Of a DNA stretch of 64,000 nucleotides, positions 1 through 12,304 are shown one piece after another. The stretch is taken from positions 14,331,414-14,395,413 of the forward strand of contig OZ026595.1 of NCBI GenBank assembly GCA_964020085.1. The letters are read 5' to 3'. Position 1 is the first letter of the stretch. The number at the start of each line of letters is the position of its first letter. The translations under genes were made by a program, and so were the position numbers. Source of the stretch: Micromussa lordhowensis (taxonomy: Eukaryota; Cnidaria; Anthozoa; Scleractinia; Lobophylliidae). The notes beneath the pieces are model-generated. The model was not told the DNA's origin, searched no databases, and worked only from the letters and a program-made list of their open reading frames with translations.

Positions 1-133
1 GGATAAACTAGCTATAGAAGCAAATCGTAGTGAGATCGCGGAAATTGTTTTAAACCGGGTGATGCACCCAACAGATTATAGTCACGGTTGAAATCTAAGC
101 CTAACACGCGAAACATTTCATTGAACAAACTTG

Positions 134-590
134 CTATAAGCGTTCGAAGAACACCAAGACTACCATTTCGCAGTACCTAGGTCTTTCTTCCTTGACTCCG
201 ATTTCTTTATCAGACGGACCACAGACTCTGATACCGTTATCACTAGAGCTGGTTTCTTCACATTCCAGGAGTGTAGCTGTCGTTGGATGGTCCGTTGGTT
301 CACGCATGGCGCGGAGATCAGATGGGCGTGCTGTATTATCGTTTTGAGATTCGTCGGCCACAAAAGAACAGCCGGGCCATCATTATGCTCTGCAGGGTCC
401 TTTTCATCCATGAGCTCACCTGGGCTTAGGTCCTCGTTATCGCTAGATACCAGCGAAAACTCCTCATCTTCTGATATAAGAGAAAGCTTTCCCACGTTTG
501 GTTGGTAGAACAGGTTGAATTTTCAAGGTCTTTGCCAAAACTGAGTTCTTTTTCGGTTGTCAACAGCGAGTACTCGTCCATCGTAACCTT
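134..590 (-). pseudogene. Possible decayed acidic coding fragment, 5' part
   Basis: I do not recognise this. On the minus strand an ATG near 590 opens a frame rich in acidic and polar residues. A second frame (160-495) contains an SEDEEF motif and a run of Asp/Glu/Ser. A third (134-361) continues in similar style. The composition is coding-like, but the pieces lie in different frames, which suggests frameshifts or missed small introns. The product would run off the left edge of the window. The TIR element at 686-2610 lies just upstream of the putative start. It could equally be chance open frames. Confidence 0.22.
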
Positions 591-685
591 TCTTTCTTAC
601 TGCCTACGAGATGCCTGGCAGAATGTTGGCACAAGACGGTAATGTCCAAGCTTGTCTTAGCATTTAATTGCGCGCGAAAAGCTAA

Positions 686-1445
686 GGGGCCGACCATTTA
701 ACTCTTGAGGAGGGGGGGGGGGGGGTGGGTGATTTTGAAAAAAAATTTCCTGCAAGCACTTGTTGAGAGAAAAAAAATTGCATGCAGCACAAAGGAAAGA
801 GAAAAAAATTTCTTGCACTGCTACAAGCAAGGAAAAAATGTTGCAAAGCTATTTCATCATTCCTCGGGGGGCTTTACAAAATCCCGGCAAAACTGCAACC
901 ATTCCGGATAATCTGCAAGCCAGCAAGCCACTTTGGTTAGCCTATTAGAATGACACATTTATTGGCTTAAATAACACTCTGGTTAGCCTAAACAACACAC
1001 CGGTTGCAATGTCATATAATATAATAAAACATATAACAATATAATTGCTGGTTTTCACATGACGTCACTAAATTTTAAACTTCAGAAATATTGATCCTCC
1101 TGAAATTTTACTTGCATGCTGTATGAGGGCAGCTTAAAACTAATATTCATACATATTTTCACTCCGAATGGGTTCTTGGTTTAGTGATAGACTACCCTTG
1201 AATTTCTAAGCTTCTGCGTGACGTGACATTTACATGACGGACGAGAGAGCTGTTATGTTGGTTTAAAAGGTGACTTATTTCCGGGAATTCTGCTATCTGA
1301 ACAGTTCTTGTATTAGAATAAAGTACTATTGTTACGTTTTTGAGTTATTCGAGAGATAAATTCACTCTTTCGTAGCAAAACTCAGTGACAGATGTTTCTG
1401 CTGGTTTCCGGCCGCCATGTTGGTGCCCATGTACATGGGCACCAG

Positions 1446-1479
<34 letters not shown>

Positions 1480-1554
1480 GGAAAACGTTTCTTCGCATAT
1501 CTTCCATGAGAAAAATTTCTGTGATCTGAATCTTGGCGAGAGTCTTTGCATATG

Positions 1555-1593
<39 letters not shown>

Positions 1594-2610
1594 AAACGGT
1601 TTTGATTTTTTATTTTGCGATGTTGAAATAATGCACCGATCACCTATCAATGCCTATCCCCAAAGAGGTGAGTGCAGGCATACCCATGGGCTATAATGAT
1701 TGACATTTTCAAATATTTTGGGTCACTAAATTTCAAATTCCCCACCCTCTGCCATTTCAAATCTTGTTTAAATCCATAATTCTTGTTTTGAAACTATTGT
1801 ACGATTGTCCCATGCAAGGCAATTGTGACATTTAGACATTTATTTTTGTTAAATAATATATTCAGTATACATGGAAAATGGGTGCATTATGATGGACTCA
1901 GAGAAAAACAATGCCCAGGATGTGGCCTGTTTGAACAGCACACAGCCCAACTTGGAACGCCATCACATTGCTTTTATGTTCAACTTTGAGGTACTCAATT
2001 TAGAAGTGGACTGTAAAGAGGCTGAACAAAATTTACTAGAGCTATTTTTCAAATTAGACCATGATCAGCTAACTTTAATTCTGCTTTCACATTTGCTTTG
2101 GAGATTTCAATCCACTTTTAAATTGTAAGTAATGATTCTAGCAGTAATTACCATGCTATGAGCATTTCTGAACTGCTTTTTGCTATTTTTAGCTATTTTC
2201 TTACTTAAGAAGCTTAACATTTTCAAATCTGCCTGTGGAGCATCGCTTTATAACATGAGAATATTGTTATTTAATAGGTAATATTAAATGATTCTAAAGG
2301 ATGACATTCCGAAAAAATGTAGCTATACAAGAATGATTTTATATAGCTTACAACATTATAAGGCTTTGCAGCTCCATATTAGAACTATTACTGCAATAAC
2401 CACAATGTAAATGTAATACATTCTGTAAATGTAAACACGACACTTTTTTGTGGAAAAAAAAATCCTGCAGAGAAACGAGGAGAGAAAAAAATATCCTGCA
2501 AAGCATATAGGAGGGATAAAAATATCCTGCCCACCAGGTTGCTAGAAAAAAAAAACTTGCTGACCAGAAATCACCCCCCCCCCCCCCTCAAGAGTTAAAT
2601 CGTCGGCCCC
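686..2610. mobile_element. Harbinger-like non-autonomous TIR element, TAA target duplication
   Basis: The left end reads GGGGCCGACCATTTAACTCT and the right end is its near-perfect inverse complement (about 2591-2610). Just inside, a G-run (about 709-722) mirrors a C-run (about 2575-2587). Both arms then carry A-rich blocks with TTCCTGCA or TATCCTGCA motifs, so the inverted repeat is long. TAA sits immediately outside both ends (683-685 and 2611-2613). A 3-bp TWA duplication and G-rich TIR starts are typical of the PIF/Harbinger superfamily. No transposase frame is visible, so it is a non-autonomous copy. A second repeat is nested at about 1041-1625. Confidence 0.68.
1041..1625 (+). repeat. 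Nested MITE-like repeat, copy 1
   Basis: This stretch aligns over nearly 600 bp with 34881-35470. Shared landmarks are TTTTCACATGACGTCACTAA at the left end, GAATGGGTTCTTGG, AACTCAGTGACAGATGTTTC, and a palindrome built on GCCATGTTGGTGCCCAT with its inverse. Copy 2 ends in an inverse of the left end, but in this copy the right end is diverged or lost. The ORF across 1385-1696 is an artefact of the repeat. Confidence 0.62.
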
Positions 2611-2613
2611 TAA

Positions 2614-3560
2614 ACGGCCTGCAACCGGCCAAGTCCACCATACTTTGCGCGCAGCAGCTCCAAGAAGTCTTTGTTATTGTATTTGTTGTTATAATGACTA
2701 TTTTAATTTAATAATTTTTTTGTAATGAATTGACAAATGGCTGTCTAAATTTCACCACAAGTTCCTGCGTTTTTGCTAATTCCATTGTGTTGTAATTATG
2801 TAACTTCTTCCAGGTGTTAAGGAAATTAGGGTGTAGCACGATAAAACGACGAGCGAAATAAAGGAGAGAGGAATAACCGAGGCTAATGTATCTATCGAGC
2901 CGCGATAAAAGCCAGAACAATCAAACCCTCTGTTTTCTTCTTGGCGGCTCGCTTTGCGGCTTATTCGTACTCAAGATAGAGGAAAGAAAGAAAACCCCTG
3001 AGCCAGAAAAATGCAATAACTGATATATATTTGCGTGTGTGCGTGTGTCAACTCTATGGCGGCACTTTGGCAAAAAGATAAACGATCACGCAAGTTAAAC
3101 AAATGAAGACAACAAACGTTGACAATCACGCGGATAGCAGACGTTAAGCATGCTCCCGTGCTGATTTGTTAGGCAAAAATGTCGACATTTTATTCGTTAT
3201 AGCCACGTCTTGGCGCAGTTGATCACCCGAGAGCCGACAAACCCTTTGATGCTGAAATGCTACGTGAGCGGAACTCCACTACACAATCATAATGGGAAAA
3301 CAATCCCGTTATCACAAAGGGATTCATGTTACTACGAACACACGTTATACCAACAGAGAAAAATAAGAACTATTATCCTCTGTTTTCAAACAGAGAAAAA
3401 AGGATTATGTGTAATAATAGGATTATGTGTAATGGAAGTAATACGATGCCATTCATTTTACACCAATCTTAATTTTACGCCGACCTCAGTGTTACGTGAG
3501 CTATTTCAAAAGAATCTAAAATTAAGAAATTGCTTGGCATTTAACTAAAGATGACCAGAA
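2614..3560. other. Spacer without a recognised feature
   Basis: It contains two short open frames (2708-2920 minus, 3210-3548 plus). I see no family resemblance or convincing splice context in either. Part of the region before 3561 could belong to an upstream exon of the next gene, but nothing in it shows this clearly. Confidence 0.4.
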
Positions 3561-6500
3561 CAACGTATTTCTTGGTCTTAAAGATAAAGTGGCCTTCGAA
3601 TTGGGACCCATTACAGCATTCCAAGAGTCTACTAGAGGCAAGAACATTTTGAATGTGAGATGTGAAAAAGGCGGTAAAGCAGTTAAAATTTCGAACTTTG
3701 TGAAAACAAAATCCGTTGGGGAGTTTGCCATTTGCACGACTGCGACAAGCTTCCAGTCACAACTGGAAGGCTTTGTCAGTAAAGAGCCCTCTGTATCAAA
3801 CTCAAGGCGGTCACCATCATCTCATAGTGTCGATGTTGTTCCAAGTTCGGAAATAAGCCAAACAACACCAAGTGGCACTCCAAACAGTGGTTCTGCCTCT
3901 AAGACCTATCAACAGCCAGTAACGCCAGATATTGGCAACAATGATGGAAACAATGCTGCCGTCGATACTCCTTGCACATCTAAGCAACAAAGAATTCGAA
4001 AAAGAAGATTGCCTGAGCCGGATGCTACTGAAATTATTCAAAGTCTTCCACGGAAAGATGTCCTTTCACCCCTTCAGCGGAGATTCGAAGAATGCAAAGT
4101 TGGTAAGTCCAATGATTGACATTCTTCCCAAAAACTGTTTTGCGATACGCATTCGTTTATTTGTGATACTTAATACATTTCGTTCATAAGTGAGTTAGAT
4201 ATATGTGGCATGTTACACTACGTTCGTTTTTTATCTCTTCTTTTTTTTCGCTCATTGTCAGCCCAAACGTGAAAGACCAACAATGCACCAGTTTCGTAAA
4301 ATTTCACGAGGAACAGAATTTCAAATACTTGGTAACGGCTATTACAGAGTTCCCATAGTAAAAAATCATGAGATTCACAGGCGGATATGGCGGGATAAAT
4401 CTTGGTAGGATTATGTTAGGAGTTCCCTTTGATGTTTAGAGTACACCGACCCCCCCTCTTAATTGGACGGTTTTGTTTTCCGGCGCTTGTTGCACAAGTC
4501 ATCAGAAGATCTCACCTTCATCAAATGTTAGTAGACAGGGTAATTACAGCGAGGATGAACGAATGATACAGTCTAAATTGAAAGGCCTAACCTTAATCGA
4601 GCGACTGTGAATAAAGTAGGGGTCTAGCGCGAAGTTAACATTTTGAATGAAGGAATTTGTGCTTTCTAGTTTAAAATCAATCAACCTACGATCGGATTTT
4701 ATTATTACACTGTCTATTAGATATGAAATTGTATTTCATGCCATAATCTACTTGCATGATCTCGCTTAATTTAAGCGGTTATTCTAATATAAATTTTGAC
4801 CTGTTTATTCAGGAACCTTCTCTGTACCAGTCAGCCAACTAGTTACCCAAGAAAAAAAGCAATTGCTGATCAGAGAAATCGACCCAAAAGCAGTTGATGC
4901 GCTCAAGGAGAAAATAATCCAAAATCCAAATGGATTTTACTCAAGAATTCCTGTGATAGCCCCGCAACTCAAGTCTAAGGATGAATTTAAAAAGGAAGGC
5001 TTGTCCTCTTTACGCCTAGCCGTGAGAAACCCTAGGCAATAACCATCTGAGAAGAGCTTCCCAAGAGCTGGTCGCGGATCAGCGTTTCGCGGATTGTAGG
5101 TTTGTCGCTAATCGCGATGTAACGATCTATGCTGGACTGACCGACGAGGAGGCAGTCGCTCTGGCGGTGCAGCATCAGCTAGACCAAACCAGGACCCATA
5201 CTTTGACTTTCATGGATAAGGCAAAGCTTTGTCGGAAGCGATTTTCCGACTTTAAGGGTATAGATGAGACAGAACTAGGTATCGAAGAAACTGTAGTTCC
5301 GAACGAGTTTAAAGCCAGCATGTGTGACCTGCTAGAAGAACCATACAGCAAAGACAACACCAAGGTATAGAAAAATCGTAGCGCAAATTATGATGCAAAG
5401 ATTATTATACAAATTATACTGAGCTATTTGTTTTTTCGTATTTTGTTTGTCTTACAGTCTTAATTAACTGATAAACTGGTTTCAGCTTCATTATAACAAC
5501 GTGGTCTATGATTATCATAGTTATTCAGGACTAAGTTACTCAGCATTTGGTGAACATTTAACTTATTCTTACTAAGGCTGATGTGTTGCCCTCTTTGGCC
5601 ACGCTAAAACGTCTAATGTAACACGTTATATTTTCGCAGACTTTCAACCGCCTCGGAGCTTTGTGGTTTTGTACTAAGGTTTCACAAGACGTATTTAACA
5701 AGCTGGAAGAAGTAAACGACAAATTTAGCAGAGGAGAACTCACGGGACAAAAGAGATCTAAAAAGTCTGCAATATCCACGCCCGATTGTTTGCTTAATAA
5801 AGAAGGTCTTGGAAGTTATGTAAGTGCAACTAAAGGTCTTATTGAAGTTTAAAATAACAGAGGTGAAGCTCGATCTCTTAACCCTCTCTGTACGCATTGC
5901 TCTCATTCAACTCGACCGTTCGCCATTCCATTTCATCTTCCTATCAGACCAATCAAAATATGACACCTCCATTTTGAGAACTTTGAACAAGCCGTGGATC
6001 AATATCCACACATCCTGGATGAAGAGAAACTTGAAAAGTACTTGGAATTGAACCTATCTGCACTTCCTCTTGAACTAAAGGTAAGTGAGTAATCAAGTGT
6101 ATTGCCGGTACAAGTTTTTGTGGCTCACGGAATCAACATTAAATCCACGTTACGCAGGACTTAACTGATATTCCGCAAGTACTGTAATACCCTATTGAAA
6201 CGTGATTTGCACTCTATTGCTTTTAGCCATCTTGTTCAAACTCCCTGACGGATATGTGTAGTCAGACATAAATAAGTAATGTCTAATAAAATAAGTAATG
6301 ATTAATAGTAATAATAAGTAATGTTTGTAACGCGCAAAATAACCACAATCAAAATGTAAAATAATTGTTGTAGATGTTCTCTGATAGATTCTGACGACTT
6401 TTAGGAAAAATTAGATGCTTTCTGTGCTTTCCCTCCAAACCGGGTGGAAACTATACGAACAGGCGACGAGGCAACTGTCATCCCTTTCAATGCCAGTCCT

Positions 6501-6822
6501 ACAGCCGCAGTCAGCTGTCACGATTTTTAGTCAGGGACTGGAACTGTCTGCAACTGACATTAGAAAAGAGGACCATCTCAAAGAATTTCCAGGGGCCTCA
6601 TTAATTATAGTGGAAATGTCAGAGGTATGCGGATAAACTGTGTGTATTCGAAATCTCTGCGCTGTTTTTGTTTACAAGTGAGCCTCTTTTTATATTTATA
6701 CATTCTCAATGACATGCTAAAATGTGACTAACAGTTGGGATGATCACTTCTGCCAGTGCAAATTTTGTAATTAGTTGCTGCCGAGGTGGATAACACCCTC
6801 AGAGATCTGCAGAATTTTTCAG

Positions 6823-6857
<35 letters not shown>

Positions 6858-8620
6858 ATTCGTTCAAGATATTTCCCCGCTTTTAACTGAAAATAGCTTC
6901 TCCATTTCGCGCTTTGTTGTCCTACTGACCAAAAATAGCGCAATCTCGTCCCCAGGTTTTCTCGTTCGACGGTTCAATAATCTGCGCAGCGGGCTGCACT
7001 TTTAACGTAATTGGTTCATTTTAGTTTTCTATATCTAAGGAGCTTTTTTGATAAAACAATTACTCCACTCGCGCTTGTTGGATATTTGTTTATTATAGCC
7101 TTGAGACGCTACGCATCTCGTTGGATAGTTATCATCTCAATGTCCAACAAGCGCGAGTGGAATAATTTTTAAGTAGTATCACTTCTCTCGAATTTCATTC
7201 ATTCATTCACAGGAATGGCTTCAGAACAGCACATAGCGACACTGGGAGCATTTTTGAATTCCGTCAACTGCAGGAACAAATTGCGTGGTTACAGTGTGGT
7301 TGTTTTGTGCTCCTTTGACCAACAAGAAAGAGTCAAACATTATATTAAAATGATTTGTCCCTTTATCGAAAGTGCCTTTTATTATGAGCAGGACAAAAAG
7401 GACAAAGGTAATGTAGTTTTTCCCGCTGCAATTTCTTTTTGCGATGTACTGTACATGTGTAGGAGGGAAATGACCGGCTCCTCAATCTAGGCAAAGGGCT
7501 GTAACGCACGATAGCGTAGTGCAAACTGAGGTGAAAATGGAGCTTTCCAGTGACTATATTATGAATGGCATAGATCCAAAAACAAGTCACATTAAAACAA
7601 ATCATCATGGTCCAAGTTTAAGTTCAATGTGGACCATACTTTGCCACATATATAAGCATTAAAATAAAGACAGTAGAAGGGGGAAGCTAATTCTTATCTT
7701 AGAGCCACTCTTTTTTCAGTAAAGCCAGAGTGAAAACTTATTGTTTCTCAAAGTATTATGCTTTCCTGAAATATAAAAAAAGTCTTGAAATACGAGAAAG
7801 ATAGCAATTGATCTAGTGCTACTTCGAGCGCAGGTAACTTTTTAAGAAGCCATCCAGATGTAAAGTATGTAACATTTTAATGATGATTATCCCACTTTGC
7901 CACGTTTCCACAGTATGTATTTATGAAAATTGTGGATATTTTTCCTTTTTAGATCCAAACGCGCTAACAGAAACCGTTACGCCGGTAGTGCTTGGTCACT
8001 GGCTTAAAGAAAAACCAGCAAGTGGGCCTCGTGGATGCTGGGATTCAAATGAATCGAAACAACCTGTGGGCCTTTCCGGAAGGAAAAGCAGAAGCTCTCT
8101 ATGGATTTATTGTGTGTCACTACAGCCAACCATCTGACAATGTCATTGTTGTGCAGAATTCAGTGAAAGGTGAGACTCAGAACGTGCCTTGCATCGTACA
8201 GCATCTGAGCTAGTGAGGCAATACTTCGAACTATTAAAAACATTATGACTCCCATTATTTAGTTCTTACATCATGAGCATTAGGCATCTCAAGTATGTTC
8301 CCATTGTGATACTACGCCAACCAGGAGAAGAATCAGTCAATTTTGTTTCCCTTCACCAACACATAATTAAGCTTTAATTTATGAGCTGCGAAAAACTGGA
8401 CCATTCTATCCCATCATTCTTAGCCCATCACTCTCCAATATAATACTATTTCGATCTTTTGTGTTAAAGATGATAGGATTTAACATTAACTAAAATCTCT
8501 TTCTTTGTAGGCTCAGCAATAAAGGCTACAGTCAAACTGGGAAGGCATTGCATTTTTCCAGAAGCGAGACCACTGATACGAGAGAAAATACTAAGGGAAA
8601 TCAAGACATACCAAATATAG
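3561..8620 (+). pseudogene. Decayed multi-exon gene: ParB-like domain plus beta-class DNA methyltransferase-like domain
   Basis: Eight putative exons with GT-AG borders: about 3561-4102, 4813-5364, 5640-5819, 5979-6080, 6405-6624, 7213-7407, 7953-8169 and 8511-8620 (TAG stop). Exon 1 encodes a Ser/Thr/Pro-rich region. Exon 2 resembles a ParB-type domain: REIDPKAVDALKEKI, then NNHLRRASQEL, then AGLTDEEAVALAVQHQ. Exons 5-8 resemble an N6/N4 methyltransferase in beta order: FPGASLIIVEMSE at the motif IV position, a helix-rich segment, AFPEGKAEALYGFIVCHYSQ, and finally GSAIKATVKLGRHC where motif I should sit. Exon 2 shifts frame near 5034, exon 5 near 6530 and exon 7 near 8011. No DPPY-type motif is visible. 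The phases of exons 5 and 6 do not match, so a catalytic exon may be missing. Domain calls are by eye. It could be a dead gene or a catalytically inactive relative. Confidence 0.48.
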
Positions 8621-9099
8621 AGCTGTTTAGAACATATTTGAGTCCTATAAAAGTGACGATATGTCTTGAAAGATTTTTAAAAGTTCTCTTAATCTATACC
8701 CCAGTATTTAGCCGGAAGTCTTAAAATGAAATTCCAACGTTCTAACAAAATATTACTAGTTTATTCACCCTTTGTATCTCAGAAATACAAGCACAAAACA
8801 GTGGTTGACAAAAAGCGAAGATAACATTAAAACTAGATGTAGTGTGAGTGTTCTTCAATCAACGGTTCCTTCACTTAAATGCGATATTGCGCATTTCAAA
8901 GTACTCAAAATACGTATCATATCGATTGTTGTTAGATAATATAGAGTGAAAATTAAATTTCTCAAGAACATTGGAATTTCGAACTCAAGCGAAGGATCTC
9001 AATCCTTTTTCAAGTTCTTCAGCAAACCTCAAAACAACAGTTCTGAATTTGTTGCACATGTTCGAAAATGACGTCAGCGTTTAATTATCGACAAAAATC
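8621..9099. other. AT-rich spacer, nothing recognised
   Basis: This is the 3' flank of the preceding gene remnant. A TGACGTCA motif (CRE-like) occurs near 9068, just before the tandem array. No ORF or repeat was recognised. Confidence 0.4.
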
Positions 9100-9850
9100 A
9101 TCGCCATAACATCCGTACCCCTGGTATGGATGTTATACCTCAGCTCTGAAGTATGGATGTTACACCACAGGTCTGAGGTATGGATATTATACCTCAGGTC
9201 TGTGGCATGAATGTTATACCTGAGGCCTGTGGTATGGATGTTATGCCTCAGCTCTGAAGTATGGATGTTATACCACAGGTCTGAAGTATGGATATTATAC
9301 CTCAGGTCTGTGGTATGAATGTTATACCTGAGGCCTGTGGTATGGATGTTATACCTCAGGTCTGTGGTATGGATGTTATACCTCAGCTCTGAGATATGGA
9401 TGTTATACCACAGGTCTGAGGTATGTATATTATACCTCAGGTCTGTGGTATGGATGTTATACCTGAGGCCTGTGGTATGGATGTTATACCTCAGGTCTGT
9501 GGTATGGATGTTATACCTCAGGTCTGTGGCATGAATGTTATACCTGAGGCCTGTGGTATGGATGTTATATCTCAGGTCTGTGGTATGGATGTTATACCAC
9601 AGGTCTGAGGTATGGATATTATACCTCAGCTCTGAGATATGGATGTTATACCACAGGTCTGAGGTATGGATATTATACCTCAGGTCTGTGGTATGGATGT
9701 TACACTTAAGGTCTGTGGTATGGATGTTATACCTCAGGTCTGTGGTATGGATGTTATACCTCAGGTCTGTGGTATGGATGTTATACCTGAAATCGGAAGT
9801 TTGAATGTTTTACTACAGCTATAAGGTATGGATGTTATACCTCAGAATTT
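9100..9850 (+). repeat. 27-bp tandem array A (about 27 copies)
   Basis: The unit is close to GGTATGGATGTTATACC plus CAGGTCTGT, with a period of 27 bp. Each unit has an internal inverted repeat (GGTAT...ATACC). Variants include GAGGCCTGT, CAGCTCTGA and GCATGAATG. At the head, ATAACATCCGTACC (about 9106-9119) faces the first unit in inverted orientation and forms a small hairpin. Because 27 is a multiple of three, reading frames stay open and give MLYLRSVVW-type repeats. I regard these as non-coding. The array is related to array C at 12305-13285. Confidence 0.95.
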
Positions 9851-10324
9851 TCCCCTCTGATCCTTTACAGTCAGAGCATTTTCAGAGTATTTTTTAATTG
9901 ATGAAAATATTATATTCTATTCGATTCTTATAACTGTTGAGCGTATACACAAATTTTGAAGGCTTTGCATTTACGATTTGACGTCGAAAATGCTAGTATA
10001 TAAAATAGGCTTCAATTAAGCTTGAAAATCATTATTTAAAAGGGGGTATAATAAATACTGCAAAATTGTTTTATAAAATATCATTAAATTTAGACAATTT
10101 TCCATCACCGTGAAACTGCAATACGTAAATGGATTCCCCGTTAGTAAAAACAGATAAGAAATAGCACACAACTTTTCTAGTGTACCAGAAAAACAAGAAA
10201 AAATAACGGCAAACTCTTAGCAGTATGTGAATATGACATGAATCAAGCCAAATTTCTCTCGGAGTATGTGAAATACCAATGAAACAAGACATAAAAGCGT
10301 TGCGAATTAAAAGTTCAGATTTCT
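9851..10324. other. AT-rich spacer between arrays A and B
   Basis: No gene is recognised. The minus-strand frame at 10071-10292 has no recognisable similarity. The last few bases hold a near-match to the sequence beyond the right end of the array B element. Confidence 0.35.
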
Positions 10325-12030
10325 TTGATCAAGTTCGTTTCTAAATGATTAAATGCTAAAACAGCTGTCACTGTTGGCGCGAAATAAACAAAACAGCTGT
10401 CATTGCTGGCGCGATATAAACAAAACAGCTGTCATTGTTGGTGCAAAAAAAACAAAACAGCTGTCATTGTTGGCGCAAAATAAACAAAACAGCTGTCATT
10501 GTTGGCGCAAAATAAACAAAACAGCTGTCATTGTTGGCGCAAAATAAACAAAACAGCTGTCATTGTTGGCGCAAAAGAAACAAAACAGCTGTCATTGATG
10601 GCGCAAAATAAACAAAACAGCTGTCATTGTTGGCGCGAAATAAACAAAACAGCTGTCATTGTTGGCGGAAAATAAACAAAACAGCTGTCATTCTTGGCGC
10701 GAAATAAACAAAAAGGCTGTCATTGTTGGCGTAAAATAAACAAAACAGCTGTCATTGTTGGTGCAAAATAAACAAAACAGCTGTCATTGTTAGCGCAAAA
10801 TAAACAAAACAGCTGTCATTGTTGGCGCAAAATAAACAAAACAGCTGTCATTGTTGGCGCGAAATAAACAAAACAGCTGTAACTGTTCGCGCGAAATAAA
10901 CAAAACAGCCAGCTGTCATTGTTGGCGCAAAATTAACAAAACAACTGTCATTGTTGGCGCAAAATAAACAAAACAGCTGTAATTGTTGGAGCGAAATAAA
11001 CAAAACAGCTGTCATTATTGGCGCAAAATAAACAAAACAGCTGTCATTGTTGGCGCAGAATAAACAAAACAGCTGTCATTGTTGGCGCGAAATAAGCAAA
11101 AATGCTGTCATTGTTGGCGGAGAATATACAAAACAGCTGTCATTGTTGGCGCGAAACAAACAAAACAGCTGTCATTGTTGGCGCGAAATAAACAAAACAG
11201 CTGTCATTGTTGGCGCAAAATAAACAAAAAAGCTGTCATTGTTGGACCAAAATAAACAAAACCGCTGTCATTTTTAGCGCGATATAAGCAAACCAGCTCT
11301 CATTGTTGGCGCGAAATAAACAAAACAGCTACCGTTGTTGGTGCAAGATAAACAAAACAGCTGTCATTGTTGGTGCAAAATTAACAAAACAGCTGTCATT
11401 GTTGGCGCAAAATAAACAAAACAGCTGTCATTGTTGGCGCGAAATTACCAAACAGCTGTAATTGTTGTCGCAAAATAAACAAAACAGCTGTCATTGTTAG
11501 TGCAAAATAAACGAAACAGCTGTCATTGTTGGCGTAAGATAAGCAAAAGAGCTGTAATTGTTGGCGCGAAATAAACAAAACAGCTGTAATTGTTGGCGCA
11601 AAGGAAACAAAACAGCTGTCATTGTTGGCGCGAAATTACCAAACACCTGTAATTGTTGTCGCAGAATAAAGAAAACAGCTGTCATTGTTGGCACAAAATA
11701 AACAAAACAGCTGTCATTGTTTGCGCGAAATAAACAAAACAGCTGTAATTGTTGGTGCGAAATAAACAAAACAGCTGTCATTGTTGGCGCAAAGTAAACA
11801 AAACAGCTGTCATTGTTGGCGGAAGATAAACAAAGCTGTTGTCATTGTTGGCGCAAAATAAACAAAACAGCTGTCATTGTTGGCGCAAAATAAACAAAAC
11901 AGCTGTCATTGTTGGCGCAAAATGAACAAAACAGCTGTCATTGTTGGCGCGAAATAAACAAAACACCTGTCATTGTTCTCGCAAAATAAACAAATTAAAC
12001 ATCTGATCATTTAAAAACGAACTTGATCAA
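10325..12030. mobile_element. TIR-bounded element whose interior is satellite array B
   Basis: The left end TTGATCAAGTTCGTTTCTAA (from 10325) and the right end (12004-12030) are inverse complements at about 25 of 27 positions. Just outside, GTTCAGATTTCT (left) and GTTCACATTTGT (right) match at 10 of 12 positions and may be an aged target duplication. Almost the whole interior is the 32-bp array. There is no coding capacity, so it would be a non-autonomous element that amplified or captured a minisatellite. The alternative is that the inverted flanks arose with the array and never transposed. Confidence 0.55.
10358..11994 (+). repeat. 32-bp tandem array B (about 51 copies)
   Basis: The consensus unit has four blocks: AAAACAGCTGT, CATTGTTGG, CGCRAAAT, AAAC. 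The spacing of successive GTTGGCGC blocks (10501, 10533, 10565) gives a period of 32 bp. Most units are within a few substitutions of consensus. A handful have small changes such as GTTGTCGC, and one shows CAGCCAGCTG near 10908. Each unit carries an AACAGCTGTT-like E-box palindrome, a CATTGTT core, a TTGGCGCGAAA or TTGGCGCAAAA block, and ATAAACA. Open frames on both strands here are repeat artefacts. Confidence 0.97.
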
Positions 12031-12304
12031 GTTCACATTTGTGAACGGCCTAGTTACCATTTTTGAGGGATTTTCTTATACTTTATTTTAAGTTCTTTCA
12101 AAATAACCAATTTTCATGGACTGAAATACGACAATTTAATTTATCTATTGTGTATCGTGTTTTTCACTTTACAGAACTGCCGTTATACTTTAAGACACGC
12201 ATTTCTATTTACAAAATTTTGTTAATTTATTTAGTTTTGGTAACCAATACAAATACCGCTACGAGTTTACTTTTGAATTGATCGTCGGGAACTAGGACCC
12301 ATCT
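12031..12304. other. AT-rich spacer between arrays B and C
   Basis: It contains one open frame (12063-12281) of AT-rich composition with no recognisable similarity. Nothing else was noted. Confidence 0.35.

Noticed and set aside
9319..9804. Three ORFs of MLYLRSVVW-type repeats in array A
   Set aside because: Same arithmetic as array C; overlapping frames and no start or splice context.
10353..11781. Repeat ORFs in array B on both strands
   Set aside because: A 32-bp period cycles all three frames, so the peptide is just the satellite read in turn.
10358..11994. CRISPR-like array
   Set aside because: Units are contiguous without unique spacers, in a eukaryotic repeat-rich setting.
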